From NCBI GenBank assembly GCA_041477795.1, contig JBGOUY010000035.1, positions 1 through 21,107 on the forward strand: a DNA stretch of 21,107 nt, given 5' to 3'. Below the pieces are notes generated by a model. That model was not told the origin of the DNA and ran no database searches. It saw nothing but the letters and a program-made list of their open reading frames with translations. Position 1 is the first letter of the stretch. Each line of letters starts with the position of its first letter. The stretch comes from DATFMP01 sp041477795 (lineage in GTDB: Bacteria; SAR324; JACQKK01). The position numbers and the translations under genes were made by a program. Shown here piece after piece: positions 6,799 to 14,282 of the stretch.

Positions 6799-8051
6799 GG
6801 CAGCACCTCCAGCCGCGGGATGGCCACGATGAGCCGCCCGCCCCAGTCGCGCACGGGGCGTAGCTGGTTGGTGATCTCCTCGCGCAGATTCCAGGGCAGG
6901 ATCAGCACGTAGTCCGGCCGCGTGCGGGCCAGCTCCTCGGGCGCGTGGATGGGAATGTGCGTGCCCGGCAGGAACAGTCCCTGCTTCTGCGGGCTGCGAT
7001 CTACCGTGTAGGCCAGCAGATCGGTGCGGATGCCGCAGTAGTTCAGCAGCGTATTCCCCTTGGCCGGGGCCCCGTAGCCGGCGACGACCTTCCCCGCGCG
7101 GCGCGCCTGCAGCAGGAACTCCAGCAGATCCAGCTTCACTTGCTCGATGCGCGCCGGGAAGGCCGCGTAGGTCGCCAGGCTGCGCAGCCCCGCCCGCTCC
7201 TCCCGGGCGATCAGGGCCTCCACGCGCGGACTCGACGCGTGCGTGCGGTCGGCGGCATACCGCACGAAGATGCGCAGGGAGCCCCCGTGGGTCGGGATCT
7301 CCTCCACGTCGAACAGCGCCATCTCGTGGCGCCGGAACACCTGCTCCACGGTGTACAGAGACAGGTAGGAGAAATGCTCGTGGTAGATGGTGTCGAACTG
7401 GCCCTGCTCGATCAGGTTCAACAGGTGCGGGAATTCCATCGTCAGGATGCCCTGCGGCTTGAGGAGCGCGCGCAGGCCCTTGACGAAATCGTTGAGGTCC
7501 GGGACGTGGGCCAGCACGTTGTTTCCGATCAGCAGGTCGCCCTGCTTGCCCTGCGCCGCCAGCGCCTGCCCCGTGCGCTCGCCGAGGAAGAGCACCTCGG
7601 TGGGGATGCCCTTCTCCACGGCGCTGCGGGCCACGTTGGCGGCGGGCTCCACGCCCAGCACCGGGATGCCGCGACGGGCGAAGTATTGCAGCAGATAGCC
7701 ATCGTTGCTGGCCACCTCCACGACGCGATGGCTAGGGCCGAAGCCGAAGCGCTGGGTCATGGTTTCGGCGTAGGCCTCCGCGTGGCGCAGCCAGGACTCC
7801 GCGTAGGACGAGAAGTAGGCGTAGTCGCTGAAGATGTGCTCCGGAGTCTCGAACGCCTCGAGCTGCACCAGGAAGCACTCCGCGCACACATAGGCGTGCA
7901 GCGGATAGAAGGGCTCCATCCGGTTGAGCTGCTCCGCGCGCAGGAACGAGTTGGACAGGGGCGACATGCCCAGGTCCGCGAAGGTGTGGCGCAAGGGCGC
8001 CTCGCAGAAGCGGCAGCGCGGTTCGTGCGGGGTGGATGGCGGTCGCTGCAT
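6795..8051 (-). CDS. Nucleotide-sugar C-methyltransferase (TylC3/NovU-type, zinc-binding)
   Basis: The 418-residue protein has the three-part layout of sugar C3/C5-methyltransferases. First is a zinc-binding N-terminus with two CxxC pairs (Cys13/Cys16 and Cys56/Cys59) and the LGMSPLSNSFL motif. A Rossmann SAM domain follows with EVASNDGYLL at 112-121. The YHEHFSY active-site loop (His224-Glu225-His226) is where TcaB9-type enzymes hold their catalytic Glu-His pair. The C-terminal domain carries GYGAPAKGNTLLNYCGI. These enzymes methylate the carbon next to the keto group of 4-ketosugars. Placed between rfbG and the 3,5-epimerase, it should act on CDP-4-keto-6-deoxyglucose, most likely at C3. 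The start at 8051 (MQRPP) fits the family; the 64-bp gap to rfbG is the only sizeable gap in the operon. Confidence 0.9.
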   Translation of the reverse strand: MQRPPSTPHEPRCRFCEAPLRHTFADLGMSPLSNSFLRAEQLNRMEPFYPLHAYVCAECFLVQLEAFETPEHIFSDYAYFSSYAESWLRHAEAYAETMTQRFGFGPSHRVVEVASNDGYLLQYFARRGIPVLGVEPAANVARSAVEKGIPTEVLFLGERTGQALAAQGKQGDLLIGNNVLAHVPDLNDFVKGLRALLKPQGILTMEFPHLLNLIEQGQFDTIYHEHFSYLSLYTVEQVFRRHEMALFDVEEIPTHGGSLRIFVRYAADRTHASSPRVEALIAREERAGLRSLATYAAFPARIEQVKLDLLEFLLQARRAGKVVAGYGAPAKGNTLLNYCGIRTDLLAYTVDRSPQKQGLFLPGTHIPIHAPEELARTRPDYVLILPWNLREEITNQLRPVRDWGGRLIVAIPRLEVLP

Positions 8052-8115
8052 GAACGGATCTTCCTTGGCGGCAGTGCCGGCGCGAACGGGCACCCGCACG
8101 TCACACCGCAATCGG

Positions 8116-9237
8116 TCAGGCTTCGCGCGCCGAGCCGGCCAGCGCAGTTCGGTAGCGCTCCAGTTCCCGCAGCGTCGCGGCGCGCAGGTCTTCCCCGTCC
8201 CAGTAGGCCTGGTACCAGGCCGCTGTGCGCTCCAGGGCCTGCGCGAGACGTGTGCGCGGTCGCCAGCCCAGGCGCTCGCGCGCCTTGCGCGAGTCCAGCA
8301 TGAGCAGGTGCGCCTCGTGCGGCTGCGGGCTCGCGACCGGGCTCCAGCGCAGCGGCCGCCGCCAGACTTGGGCAAGCTGTTCCAGCACTTCGCGCACGGT
8401 GCGCACATCTTCCGGATCCGGGCCGAAGTTCCACGCCTCGGCGCAGGCGGTGCCGGCGCGGCAGAGTGCCTCGGCCAGGAGCAGGTAACCGGCCAGCGGC
8501 TCCAGCACGTACTGCCAGGGCCGCACTGCCTCCGGATTGCGGATGGCTACCGGCGCCCCCGCACCAAGCGCGCGCACGACATCCGGCACGAGGCGGTCCG
8601 CTGCCCAGTCGCCGCCGCCGATGACGTTTCCGGCCCGCGCGCTGGCCACCTGGGTGGCGGGGCCCGTCGCCGCGGCGAAGAACGCCTGGCGGTATGCGCT
8701 CGTCACCAGTTCCGCGCAGCCCTTGCTGCTGGAGTACGGGTCGTGCCCACCCATGGCGTCGGTCTCGCGGCAGGCCTCGCCGCGCTCCCGGTTCTCGTAG
8801 CACTTGTCGCTGGTGACGACGACCACGGCCTGCACGCCGCCCACCCGCCGCACTGCCTCCAGCACGTGCACGGTGCCCAGCACATTGGTGTGGTAGGTCT
8901 CCACCGGCTCCCGGTACGAGACGCGCACCAGGGACTGCGCCGCCATGTGGATCACGATCTGCGGCCGTTGCGCCGCAAGCGCGGCCTGCAGCGCGGCCAG
9001 GTCGCGGATGTCGCCGTGCAGGGAGACGATCCCCTCGGCCACGCGCGCCAGTTCGAACAGGCTAGGCTGCGTGGGCGGCGCCAGTGCGAATCCCGTCACG
9101 CGCGCGCCCAGCGCCTGCAACCAAAGCGCCAGCCAGCTCCCCTTGAAGCCCGTGTGCCCCGTGAGGAAGACGCGCCGGCCCCGCCAGAACGCGGGGGTCA
9201 GGCCCACACCTTCCACGGTGCCTTGCCCGATTGCCAC
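8116..9237 (-). CDS. rfbG: CDP-glucose 4,6-dehydratase
   Basis: The 373-residue protein opens with the characteristic RRVFLTGHTGFKGSWLALWL, a Rossmann NAD site. It continues with HMAAQSLVRVSYREPVETYHTNVLGT, VTSDKCYEN (the catalytic Thr/Asp/Glu region is altered as is usual in CDP enzymes) and PYSSSKGCAE (Tyr-x3-Lys). RAGNVIGGGDWAADRLVPD and RPWQYVLEPLAGYLLLAE are nearly diagnostic of the family. It converts CDP-glucose to CDP-4-keto-6-deoxyglucose. The GTG at 9237 is preceded by GGAG five bases upstream and gives a 40-base overlap with rfbF. GTG codons at 9216 and 9207 are alternatives that start closer to the usual TPAFW. Function is very secure; the start is not. Confidence 0.93.
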   Translation of the reverse strand: MAIGQGTVEGVGLTPAFWRGRRVFLTGHTGFKGSWLALWLQALGARVTGFALAPPTQPSLFELARVAEGIVSLHGDIRDLAALQAALAAQRPQIVIHMAAQSLVRVSYREPVETYHTNVLGTVHVLEAVRRVGGVQAVVVVTSDKCYENRERGEACRETDAMGGHDPYSSSKGCAELVTSAYRQAFFAAATGPATQVASARAGNVIGGGDWAADRLVPDVVRALGAGAPVAIRNPEAVRPWQYVLEPLAGYLLLAEALCRAGTACAEAWNFGPDPEDVRTVREVLEQLAQVWRRPLRWSPVASPQPHEAHLLMLDSRKARERLGWRPRTRLAQALERTAAWYQAYWDGEDLRAATLRELERYRTALAGSAREA

Positions 9238-9971
9238 AGTTGCTCCAGGAGCATCTTGTCGCGCAGCGTGTCCATGGGTTGCCAGAAGCCGCCGTGCTTG
9301 TAGGCCGCGATGTTGCCCTCGCGGGCGAGGCGCTCCAGCGGCTCGCGCTCCCAGATCGTCGCGTCCCCCTCCACGTAATCCAACACCTTGGGCGAGAGCA
9401 CGAAGAACCCGCCGCTGATCCAGTTCTGGTCGCTCTGCGGCTTTTCAATGAAGGAGACGATGTCGTTGCCTTTCATGCGCAGCGCGCCAAAGCGACCGGG
9501 CGGTTGCGTCGCCGTCACCGTGGCCAGTTTGCCATGCGCCCGGTGGAAAGCGATCAGGGCGCCGATATCGATGTTGCCCACGCCATCGCCGTAGGTCATG
9601 CAGAACTCTTCGCCCTCGCGCAGGTAGGGTCGGATGCGCTTGAGGCGCCCCCCTGTCATCGTGTCGTCACCCGTATCGATCAGGGTGACGCGCCAGTCCT
9701 CAGCGTTGCTCTGGTGCACCTCCATCCGGTTCTGGCCGATGTCGATCGTCACATCGGACATGTGCAGCCGGTAGTTGGAGAAGTATTCCTTGATCATATA
9801 GCCCTTGTAGCCCAGGCACACGATGAATTCATTGAGCCCGAAGGCCGAATAGATCTTCATGATGTGCCAGAGGATGGGGCGCCCTCCGATCTCCACCATC
9901 GGCTTGGGACGCACCACGGTCTCCTCGCTCAGGCGCGTCCCCAACCCACCCGCCAAGATCACCGTTTTCAT
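9198..9971 (-). CDS. rfbF: Glucose-1-phosphate cytidylyltransferase
   Basis: The 257-residue protein begins MKTVILAGGLGTRLSEET and has VRPKPMVEIGGRPILWHIMKIY, the nucleotidyltransferase signature with the Lys that contacts the phosphate. CMTYGDGVGNIDI holds the metal-binding Asp, and FIEKPQSDQNWISGGFFVL and GFWQPMDTLRDK are diagnostic of the CTP-dependent branch. It makes CDP-glucose from CTP and glucose-1-phosphate, the committed first step of the pathway. It is the promoter-proximal gene of the six-gene minus-strand operon. The ATG at 9971 matches the family start; another ATG two codons upstream (9977) follows AGGATGG closely and cannot be excluded. Confidence 0.95.
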   Translation of the reverse strand: MKTVILAGGLGTRLSEETVVRPKPMVEIGGRPILWHIMKIYSAFGLNEFIVCLGYKGYMIKEYFSNYRLHMSDVTIDIGQNRMEVHQSNAEDWRVTLIDTGDDTMTGGRLKRIRPYLREGEEFCMTYGDGVGNIDIGALIAFHRAHGKLATVTATQPPGRFGALRMKGNDIVSFIEKPQSDQNWISGGFFVLSPKVLDYVEGDATIWEREPLERLAREGNIAAYKHGGFWQPMDTLRDKMLLEQLWQSGKAPWKVWA

Positions 9972-10031
9972 GTGCATCCATCCTGGGTGCAAGCCGGGCG
10001 CGCGGCCGGGCAGCGGGCGGCGCGTGCGGTC

Positions 10032-10060
10032 ACTGTAAAGAGAGCCGCGGTGGGATTCAA
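10032..10060 (-). promoter_or_regulatory. Sigma70-like promoter of the CDP-sugar operon
   Basis: On the minus strand, TTGAAT (10060-10055) and TACAGT (10037-10032) are separated by exactly 17 bases. They match the -35 consensus at 5 of 6 positions and the -10 consensus at 4 of 6. Transcription would start near 10025, leaving a leader of about 50 bases before rfbF. The context in the 169-bp intergenic gap is right, but the call rests on pattern alone. Confidence 0.5.
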
Positions 10061-10101
10061 TGGATTCGTGGGCCTGCGGAAGGAGCCGCGCGGGCCATTG
10101 C

Positions 10102-10123
10102 GGAGTGGCAGCGCCGCCACTCC
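10102..10123 (-). terminator. Hairpin after the HdrB-like gene
   Basis: GGAGTGGC (10102-10109) and GCCACTCC (10116-10123) form a perfect 8-bp stem around a 6-nt loop. It starts 17 bases past the stop of the minus-strand HdrB-like gene and lies before the rfbF promoter. There is no clear T-run, so it may end transcription weakly or protect the 3' end. Confidence 0.45.
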
Positions 10124-10140
10124 CTGCCACCCTGGGCGGT

Positions 10141-11136
10141 TCAGGATACGCCGCCGTTGGGACCCGGGCCGGGAGGCGTGGGCGCGAAGTGCGTCTGCAC
10201 CGATCGGCGCAGGCGTTCCAGGTTGGCGCCGCGCGCGCGGCCGCGGGGCTCCAGCGCCGCATAGGCTGCGTCCGGATCCTGCGCCAGCTTGAACGCCTTG
10301 TAGCGGGCCTCGAAGGGGCCCAGGCCCATCGCGGCCGTAAGCAGCTCCACGTAGTTGACAAGTTCGATGCCGTGGCGCGGTTCGTGGGGCAGCAGCTCGC
10401 GGTAGCAGGAGTGGTAGACCGCCGCGATTCCATCGCAGCCCTGCTCGCGGGCCGCGCCGAACATTGCGTCCACCCGTTCGTGGAAGGCCCCGCGCCCGGC
10501 GCTGGATATATGCGCGGGTGTGCACGCGCGACCCCATTCCTCCCCCGCCGGCAGCTCCACCACCGCCAGCCCCGGGATGGCGCGCAGAATCGCCAGCGTG
10601 TGCTCCGTGTCGCGACCCTGCTGCGGGAAGCCCGTGTGGGCGTGCACGCCGATGCGCCGCTCCACCCGCTGGCGCATGGGCACGGAAACGAGGCGCGCGG
10701 CGATGAACTCGGTCACGTGCAGGTAAGGCAGGTCGAAGTGCAGGTCGCCCTCGGGCAGCCGGCTGTCGAAATGCGCGTGGCAGGACGGGCAGTACATCAG
10801 CACGGCCTTGGGCCGCACCTTGGCGAACTTGTCGAAAGTGTGCTGGGTCAGGTGGCGCGAGGCATCCCGATCGCCCTCCCGATGATGCACAATGCCGCAG
10901 CAGTTGGAGGGCCCGCCCAACGTGATGAAGTCCACGCCCATCTCCCGCAGCACGGCCACGATGGATTCCGCCAAGTGCACCGTGCGCAGCACGTTGCAGC
11001 CGAGGTAGAGCACGTACTCGTGGGGCTGCTGCAGCTCCTGCGGGGTAGGCTCCCAGAAGCGCCGCGGGCTGTCCCGCAGGGCATCCGCCAGGGGCGTGAT
11101 CGCGCCGAAGTAGCTGCCGTAGTTGAATCCCCCCAT
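10141..11136 (-). CDS. HdrB-like protein with one canonical CCG domain
   Basis: The 331-residue product belongs to the heterodisulfide reductase subunit B / CCG-domain group. The first CCG motif is textbook: Cys47, a 31-residue gap, Cys79-Cys80, a 35-residue gap, and Cys116-Pro-Ser-Cys119. In HdrB such a site holds a noncubane [4Fe-4S] cluster that handles disulfides. The second half has the spacing of another CCG domain but has lost most cysteines (VHAHTGF, GRACTPAHI and YHSCYREL instead of the usual cysteine pairs), so it probably has no cluster. No hdrA or hdrC is adjacent, so the electron partner is unknown. The start at 11136 is chosen for the strong GGAGGAGG four bases upstream; the frame continues further but looks non-coding. 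A cytoplasmic redox role is likely. Confidence 0.82.
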   Translation of the reverse strand: MGGFNYGSYFGAITPLADALRDSPRRFWEPTPQELQQPHEYVLYLGCNVLRTVHLAESIVAVLREMGVDFITLGGPSNCCGIVHHREGDRDASRHLTQHTFDKFAKVRPKAVLMYCPSCHAHFDSRLPEGDLHFDLPYLHVTEFIAARLVSVPMRQRVERRIGVHAHTGFPQQGRDTEHTLAILRAIPGLAVVELPAGEEWGRACTPAHISSAGRGAFHERVDAMFGAAREQGCDGIAAVYHSCYRELLPHEPRHGIELVNYVELLTAAMGLGPFEARYKAFKLAQDPDAAYAALEPRGRARGANLERLRRSVQTHFAPTPPGPGPNGGVS

Positions 11137-11336
11137 GGCGCCTCCTCCCCGCTTCGCATCGCCGCCGACCGGCAGCGGCCGGCCGCCTCTGCCCAATCTA
11201 ACGCGCGGCCCTCCGTGGTGCAAGGCGGCTCCGCGCTCCGTGCCATTGCCGCTGAAGACGGCTCCGCCCTGGGTCACGGGGCTCCGCATTGCCGCTGCGC
11301 GCAGGGATGCGGCATCTGCGGCGGATTACACCGCGT

Positions 11337-11382
11337 TTGACAGCCGAAAAGCATTGCTGATAGAGGGATCGGAATCGATCCC
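11337..11382 (+). promoter_or_regulatory. Possible promoter with overlapping inverted repeat upstream of livH
   Basis: TTGACA (11337-11342) is a perfect -35 hexamer. Eighteen bases downstream is TAGAGG, a weak -10 (3 of 6). GGGATCG (11365-11371) and CGATCCC (11376-11382) form a 7-bp inverted repeat with a 4-base centre, overlapping the expected start region, as an operator for a TetR- or GntR-type repressor might. The leader to livH would be about 180 bases. The -10 is the weak point. Confidence 0.35.
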
Positions 11383-11463
11383 ATGTGCCGACCCTGCTTT
11401 AAGCTGCGTTTGCCGCGCAGCCCCGCCCGAACCACCGCGCTGTGACGACGCGCGGCGAAGCGA

Positions 11464-11488
11464 GCCAGCCCGGCCTGCTCGGGCTGGC
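11464..11488 (+). promoter_or_regulatory. Leader hairpin before livH
   Basis: GCCAGCCCG (11464-11472) and CGGGCTGGC (11480-11488) make a perfect 9-bp stem with a 7-nt loop, 67 bases before the livH start. No T-run follows. It could be a leader structure, an attenuator part or a binding site; its function is unknown. Confidence 0.35.
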
Positions 11489-11555
11489 GGGACAGGAGAC
11501 GCACGCGACCGGCGGAGGCCCCACGGCAATGCCGGGCCAGTAGCTGCGGAGGCGC

Positions 11556-12497
11556 ATGGACGTCTATCCCCTTTGGCTGGAAAACACGCTGCAAACCCTC
11601 GCCACCGGCGTGCTGGTGGGAGGGGCCTACGCACTCATGTGCGTGGGCTTGGGCCTGATCTTCGGCGTCATGCGCGTCATCAACTTCGCCCAAGGCGATT
11701 TCATGATGCTGGGCATGTATGCCGCGTTCTACCTGTTCACCTACCTCGGTATCGGCACGGTCTTCGGCGTTTACCTGGGACCCATCGTGGCGGCGTTCCT
11801 GGCGGGGCCGATCGTGTTCGTCGTCGCCTGGGTGCTGCACTGGCTGATGCTCTCCCGCGTGTCGGGCACGGCGGCGCACGGGGTGGAGGGTGAGGGCCAT
11901 TACGCCCAGCTCATCCTCACGCTCGGCATCGCCCTGGTGCTGCAGAACGGGGGCCTGATCGTTTTCGGCTCCTGGCCGCAGTCCATCCGCACGCCGCTTT
12001 CCAAGGAGGCGTGGCTGCTGGGCCCGGTGTTCCTCAACGAGTCGCGCGTGGTCGCCTTCGCCGTGGCCGTGGGCCTGGCACTGCTGCTCTACCTGTTCCT
12101 GAACCTGTCCAACCTCGGCAAGGCCCTGCGTGCGGCCGCGGACAATTCCGATGCGGCGATCTACATGGGGATCGACGTGGATCGCGCGCACCGGCTGGCG
12201 TTCGCCATCGGGATCGCCCTGACGGCGGTGGCCGGCGGCCTGGTAGCCATGTACTACCCATTTCAGCCGTACGTGGGATTGGACTTCGTGATCATCATGT
12301 ACACCGGGGTCGTGCTGGGCGGCCTGGGCAGCATCATGGGGGCGTTCTGGGGCGGCATGACCGTCGGCCTGGTGCAGCAGCTTTCCACGCTGATCCTGCC
12401 CATCCAGCTTCAGAACACGGCGATCTTCGTGGTGTTCCTGGGCATCGTCATGTTTCGGCCGCAGGGTCTGTTCGGCCGCTCCGCGGAGAGGATGTAG
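11556..12497 (+). CDS. livH: Branched-chain amino acid-type ABC transporter permease LivH
   Basis: The 313-residue protein is strongly hydrophobic with about eight membrane segments. It has LivH signatures: TGVLVGGAYALMCVGLGLIFGVMRVINFAQGDFMMLG near the N-terminus, then LGKALRAAADNSDAAIYMGIDVDRAHRLAFAIGIALTAVAGGL, which contains the EAA-like loop that contacts the ATPases. It forms half of the inner-membrane channel, paired with the LivM half of the next gene. GGAGG precedes the ATG. Livs of this type import branched-chain amino acids, amides, urea or aromatic and dicarboxylic acids; the permease alone does not tell which. The next gene begins four bases after the stop. Confidence 0.93.
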   Translation: MDVYPLWLENTLQTLATGVLVGGAYALMCVGLGLIFGVMRVINFAQGDFMMLGMYAAFYLFTYLGIGTVFGVYLGPIVAAFLAGPIVFVVAWVLHWLMLSRVSGTAAHGVEGEGHYAQLILTLGIALVLQNGGLIVFGSWPQSIRTPLSKEAWLLGPVFLNESRVVAFAVAVGLALLLYLFLNLSNLGKALRAAADNSDAAIYMGIDVDRAHRLAFAIGIALTAVAGGLVAMYYPFQPYVGLDFVIIMYTGVVLGGLGSIMGAFWGGMTVGLVQQLSTLILPIQLQNTAIFVVFLGIVMFRPQGLFGRSAERM

Positions 12498-12500
12498 CCC

Positions 12501-14282
12501 ATGGCCCAGCGCATGCGTTCGCCGTACGTCGCCGTTGCGGCCGTGGCCGTGGCCTACCTGGCGGTCGCCTTCAGCATCGAGAATACCTATTACCAGCTCA
12601 TGATCACGCTCATGCTGCTCTGGAGCGTGATGGCGCTCTCCTGGAACGCCCTGAGCGGCTATAGCGGCATGGTGTCCTTCGGCCACGCCTCGTTCTGGGG
12701 CCTGGGGGCCTACACGGTGACGCTGGCCCTGGTCAAGTTCGACATCGTGCCCTGGCTCGGCATCCCCATGGCGATCGTGGTGGGGACGGTCGCCGCGGTG
12801 CTGATCGGCTATCCCACCTTCCGGCTGCGCGGACATTACTTCGCGTTGGCGATGCTGGCCTACCCGCTGGCGCTGCTCTACATCTTCGAATGGGCGGGCT
12901 ACCAGGAGGTGCCGCTCCCCATGAAGCGCGAGCACCCGGTGCTGTACATGCAGTTCGCCGATCAGCGCATGTACGTGCTGCTGGCCGTGGTGCTGCTGGT
13001 GGTGGCGATGCTGATCTCGCTGAAGGTGGAGCGCTCGCGCTTCGGCCTGGCTTTGCTGGCCATCAAGCAGAACGAGCCCGCGGCCGAGGCGGCCGGGATC
13101 GATGAGCTGAAGTGGAAGCTGTTCGCCATCATGCTCAGCGGCGCGCTGGGCTCCGCGGCCGGCGGGCTGTACGCGCTGGTGCTGCTGATCGTGACGCCCC
13201 AGGCGGTGTTCGGCGTGCTCGTCTCCGCGCAGGCGCTCGTGCTGACCTTGTTCGGCGGCGTGGGCACGGTGTGGGGCGCCGTGATCGGAGCGGCAATCCT
13301 GGTGCCGCTGGCGGAGATGCTCAACGGCGAGCTGGGCTCCATCCTGCCCGGCATCCAGGGCGTCGTGTACGGAATGGCCATCATCGCCGTGATCCTGCTG
13401 GCGCCGGAAGGGCTGTACTGGCGGGTGCGCGACTGGCTGGTGCACCGCGGCACCCTGCAGCCCAGCGCGGCGCTCGCCATCGGCAGCCGGCCCCAGGCCG
13501 GGCTCGTCGCCCGGGCCATCGAGCCGGCCGCGCTGCCAGCCGCCGCCGGCCCGCTGCTGGAGCTGCGCGGCGTCTCGCGCTCCTTTGGCGGGCTGCAAGC
13601 CCTGCAGGACGTGACCTTCTCCGTCCCTGCCGGCATCTTGCAGGGGATCATTGGCCCCAACGGATCGGGCAAGACCACGCTGTTCAACGTGCTCAATGGC
13701 TTCCTGCGGCCCGATCAGGGCGAGATCCGCTTCAATGGCCAGTCGCTGGTCGGGCTCAAGCCCAACGGGGTGTGCCGTCTGGGGATCGGCCGCACGTTCC
13801 AGGTGGTGCGCACCTTCCCGCGCATGTCCGTACTGCAGAACGCCATCGTGGGCGCCCTGGTCGCTGCCCCGGACGATCGCGAGGCCGAGGAGCTGGCGCT
13901 GGGCGCCCTGGTGCGCGTGGGTCTGCGCGAGCGCGCGGGCGTACTGGCCGGCGTGCTGACCAACAAGGAGCGGCGCCTGATGGAGCTGGCCCGCGCCCTG
14001 GCCTCGCGGCCGCGCTTGATCCTGATGGACGAGACCCTGGCCGGTCTGGCGCCCAAGGAGACGGACGAATTGCTGGAGCTGCTGCAGCAGTTCAATGCGC
14101 AGGGGCTGACCATCGTCATCATCGAGCACACCATGCGCGCCATGGTGCGCCTGGCCAGCAACTTCATCGTGCTCGATCACGGCCGCATGGTCACCCAGGG
14201 CAAGCCGGAGGAGGTCGTGCACGACAAACGCGTGATCGAAGCGTACCTGGGCAAGAGGTGGATGGACCGTGTTAACACTTGA
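12501..14282 (+). CDS. livM-livG: LivM-LivG fusion: ABC permease joined to ATPase
   Basis: One 593-residue protein combines two normally separate subunits. Residues about 1-312 are a LivM permease (ALSWNALSGYSGMVSFGHASFWGLGAYT, then ALLAIKQNEPAAEAAGIDELKWKLFAIMLSG). An Ala/Pro-rich linker (about 313-350) leads into a LivG ATPase from about 352 to the end. Walker A is GPNGSGKT at 385-392 and Walker B is LILMDE with Asp510 and Glu511. The ABC signature, normally LSGGQ or LSYGQ, is LTNKE at 486-490, a divergence seen in some LIV-type ATPases. No stop or frameshift separates the two parts. With LivH and LivF it would form the membrane complex. Its stop overlaps the livF start by 14 bases, suggesting coupling. 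Confidence 0.92.
   Translation: MAQRMRSPYVAVAAVAVAYLAVAFSIENTYYQLMITLMLLWSVMALSWNALSGYSGMVSFGHASFWGLGAYTVTLALVKFDIVPWLGIPMAIVVGTVAAVLIGYPTFRLRGHYFALAMLAYPLALLYIFEWAGYQEVPLPMKREHPVLYMQFADQRMYVLLAVVLLVVAMLISLKVERSRFGLALLAIKQNEPAAEAAGIDELKWKLFAIMLSGALGSAAGGLYALVLLIVTPQAVFGVLVSAQALVLTLFGGVGTVWGAVIGAAILVPLAEMLNGELGSILPGIQGVVYGMAIIAVILLAPEGLYWRVRDWLVHRGTLQPSAALAIGSRPQAGLVARAIEPAALPAAAGPLLELRGVSRSFGGLQALQDVTFSVPAGILQGIIGPNGSGKTTLFNVLNGFLRPDQGEIRFNGQSLVGLKPNGVCRLGIGRTFQVVRTFPRMSVLQNAIVGALVAAPDDREAEELALGALVRVGLRERAGVLAGVLTNKERRLMELARALASRPRLILMDETLAGLAPKETDELLELLQQFNAQGLTIVIIEHTMRAMVRLASNFIVLDHGRMVTQGKPEEVVHDKRVIEAYLGKRWMDRVNT

Noticed and set aside
10060..11340. A 426-codon plus-strand frame opposite the HdrB-like gene
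   Set aside because: The minus strand has an exact CCG cysteine motif and a strong ribosome binding site; the plus frame shows no recognisable domain.
11274..14222. A 982-codon open frame on the minus strand opposite livH and the livM-livG fusion
   Set aside because: It is rich in His, Gln, Arg and Asp in the manner of an antisense shadow of GC-rich coding DNA. The plus strand here encodes unmistakable LivH, LivM and LivG proteins.
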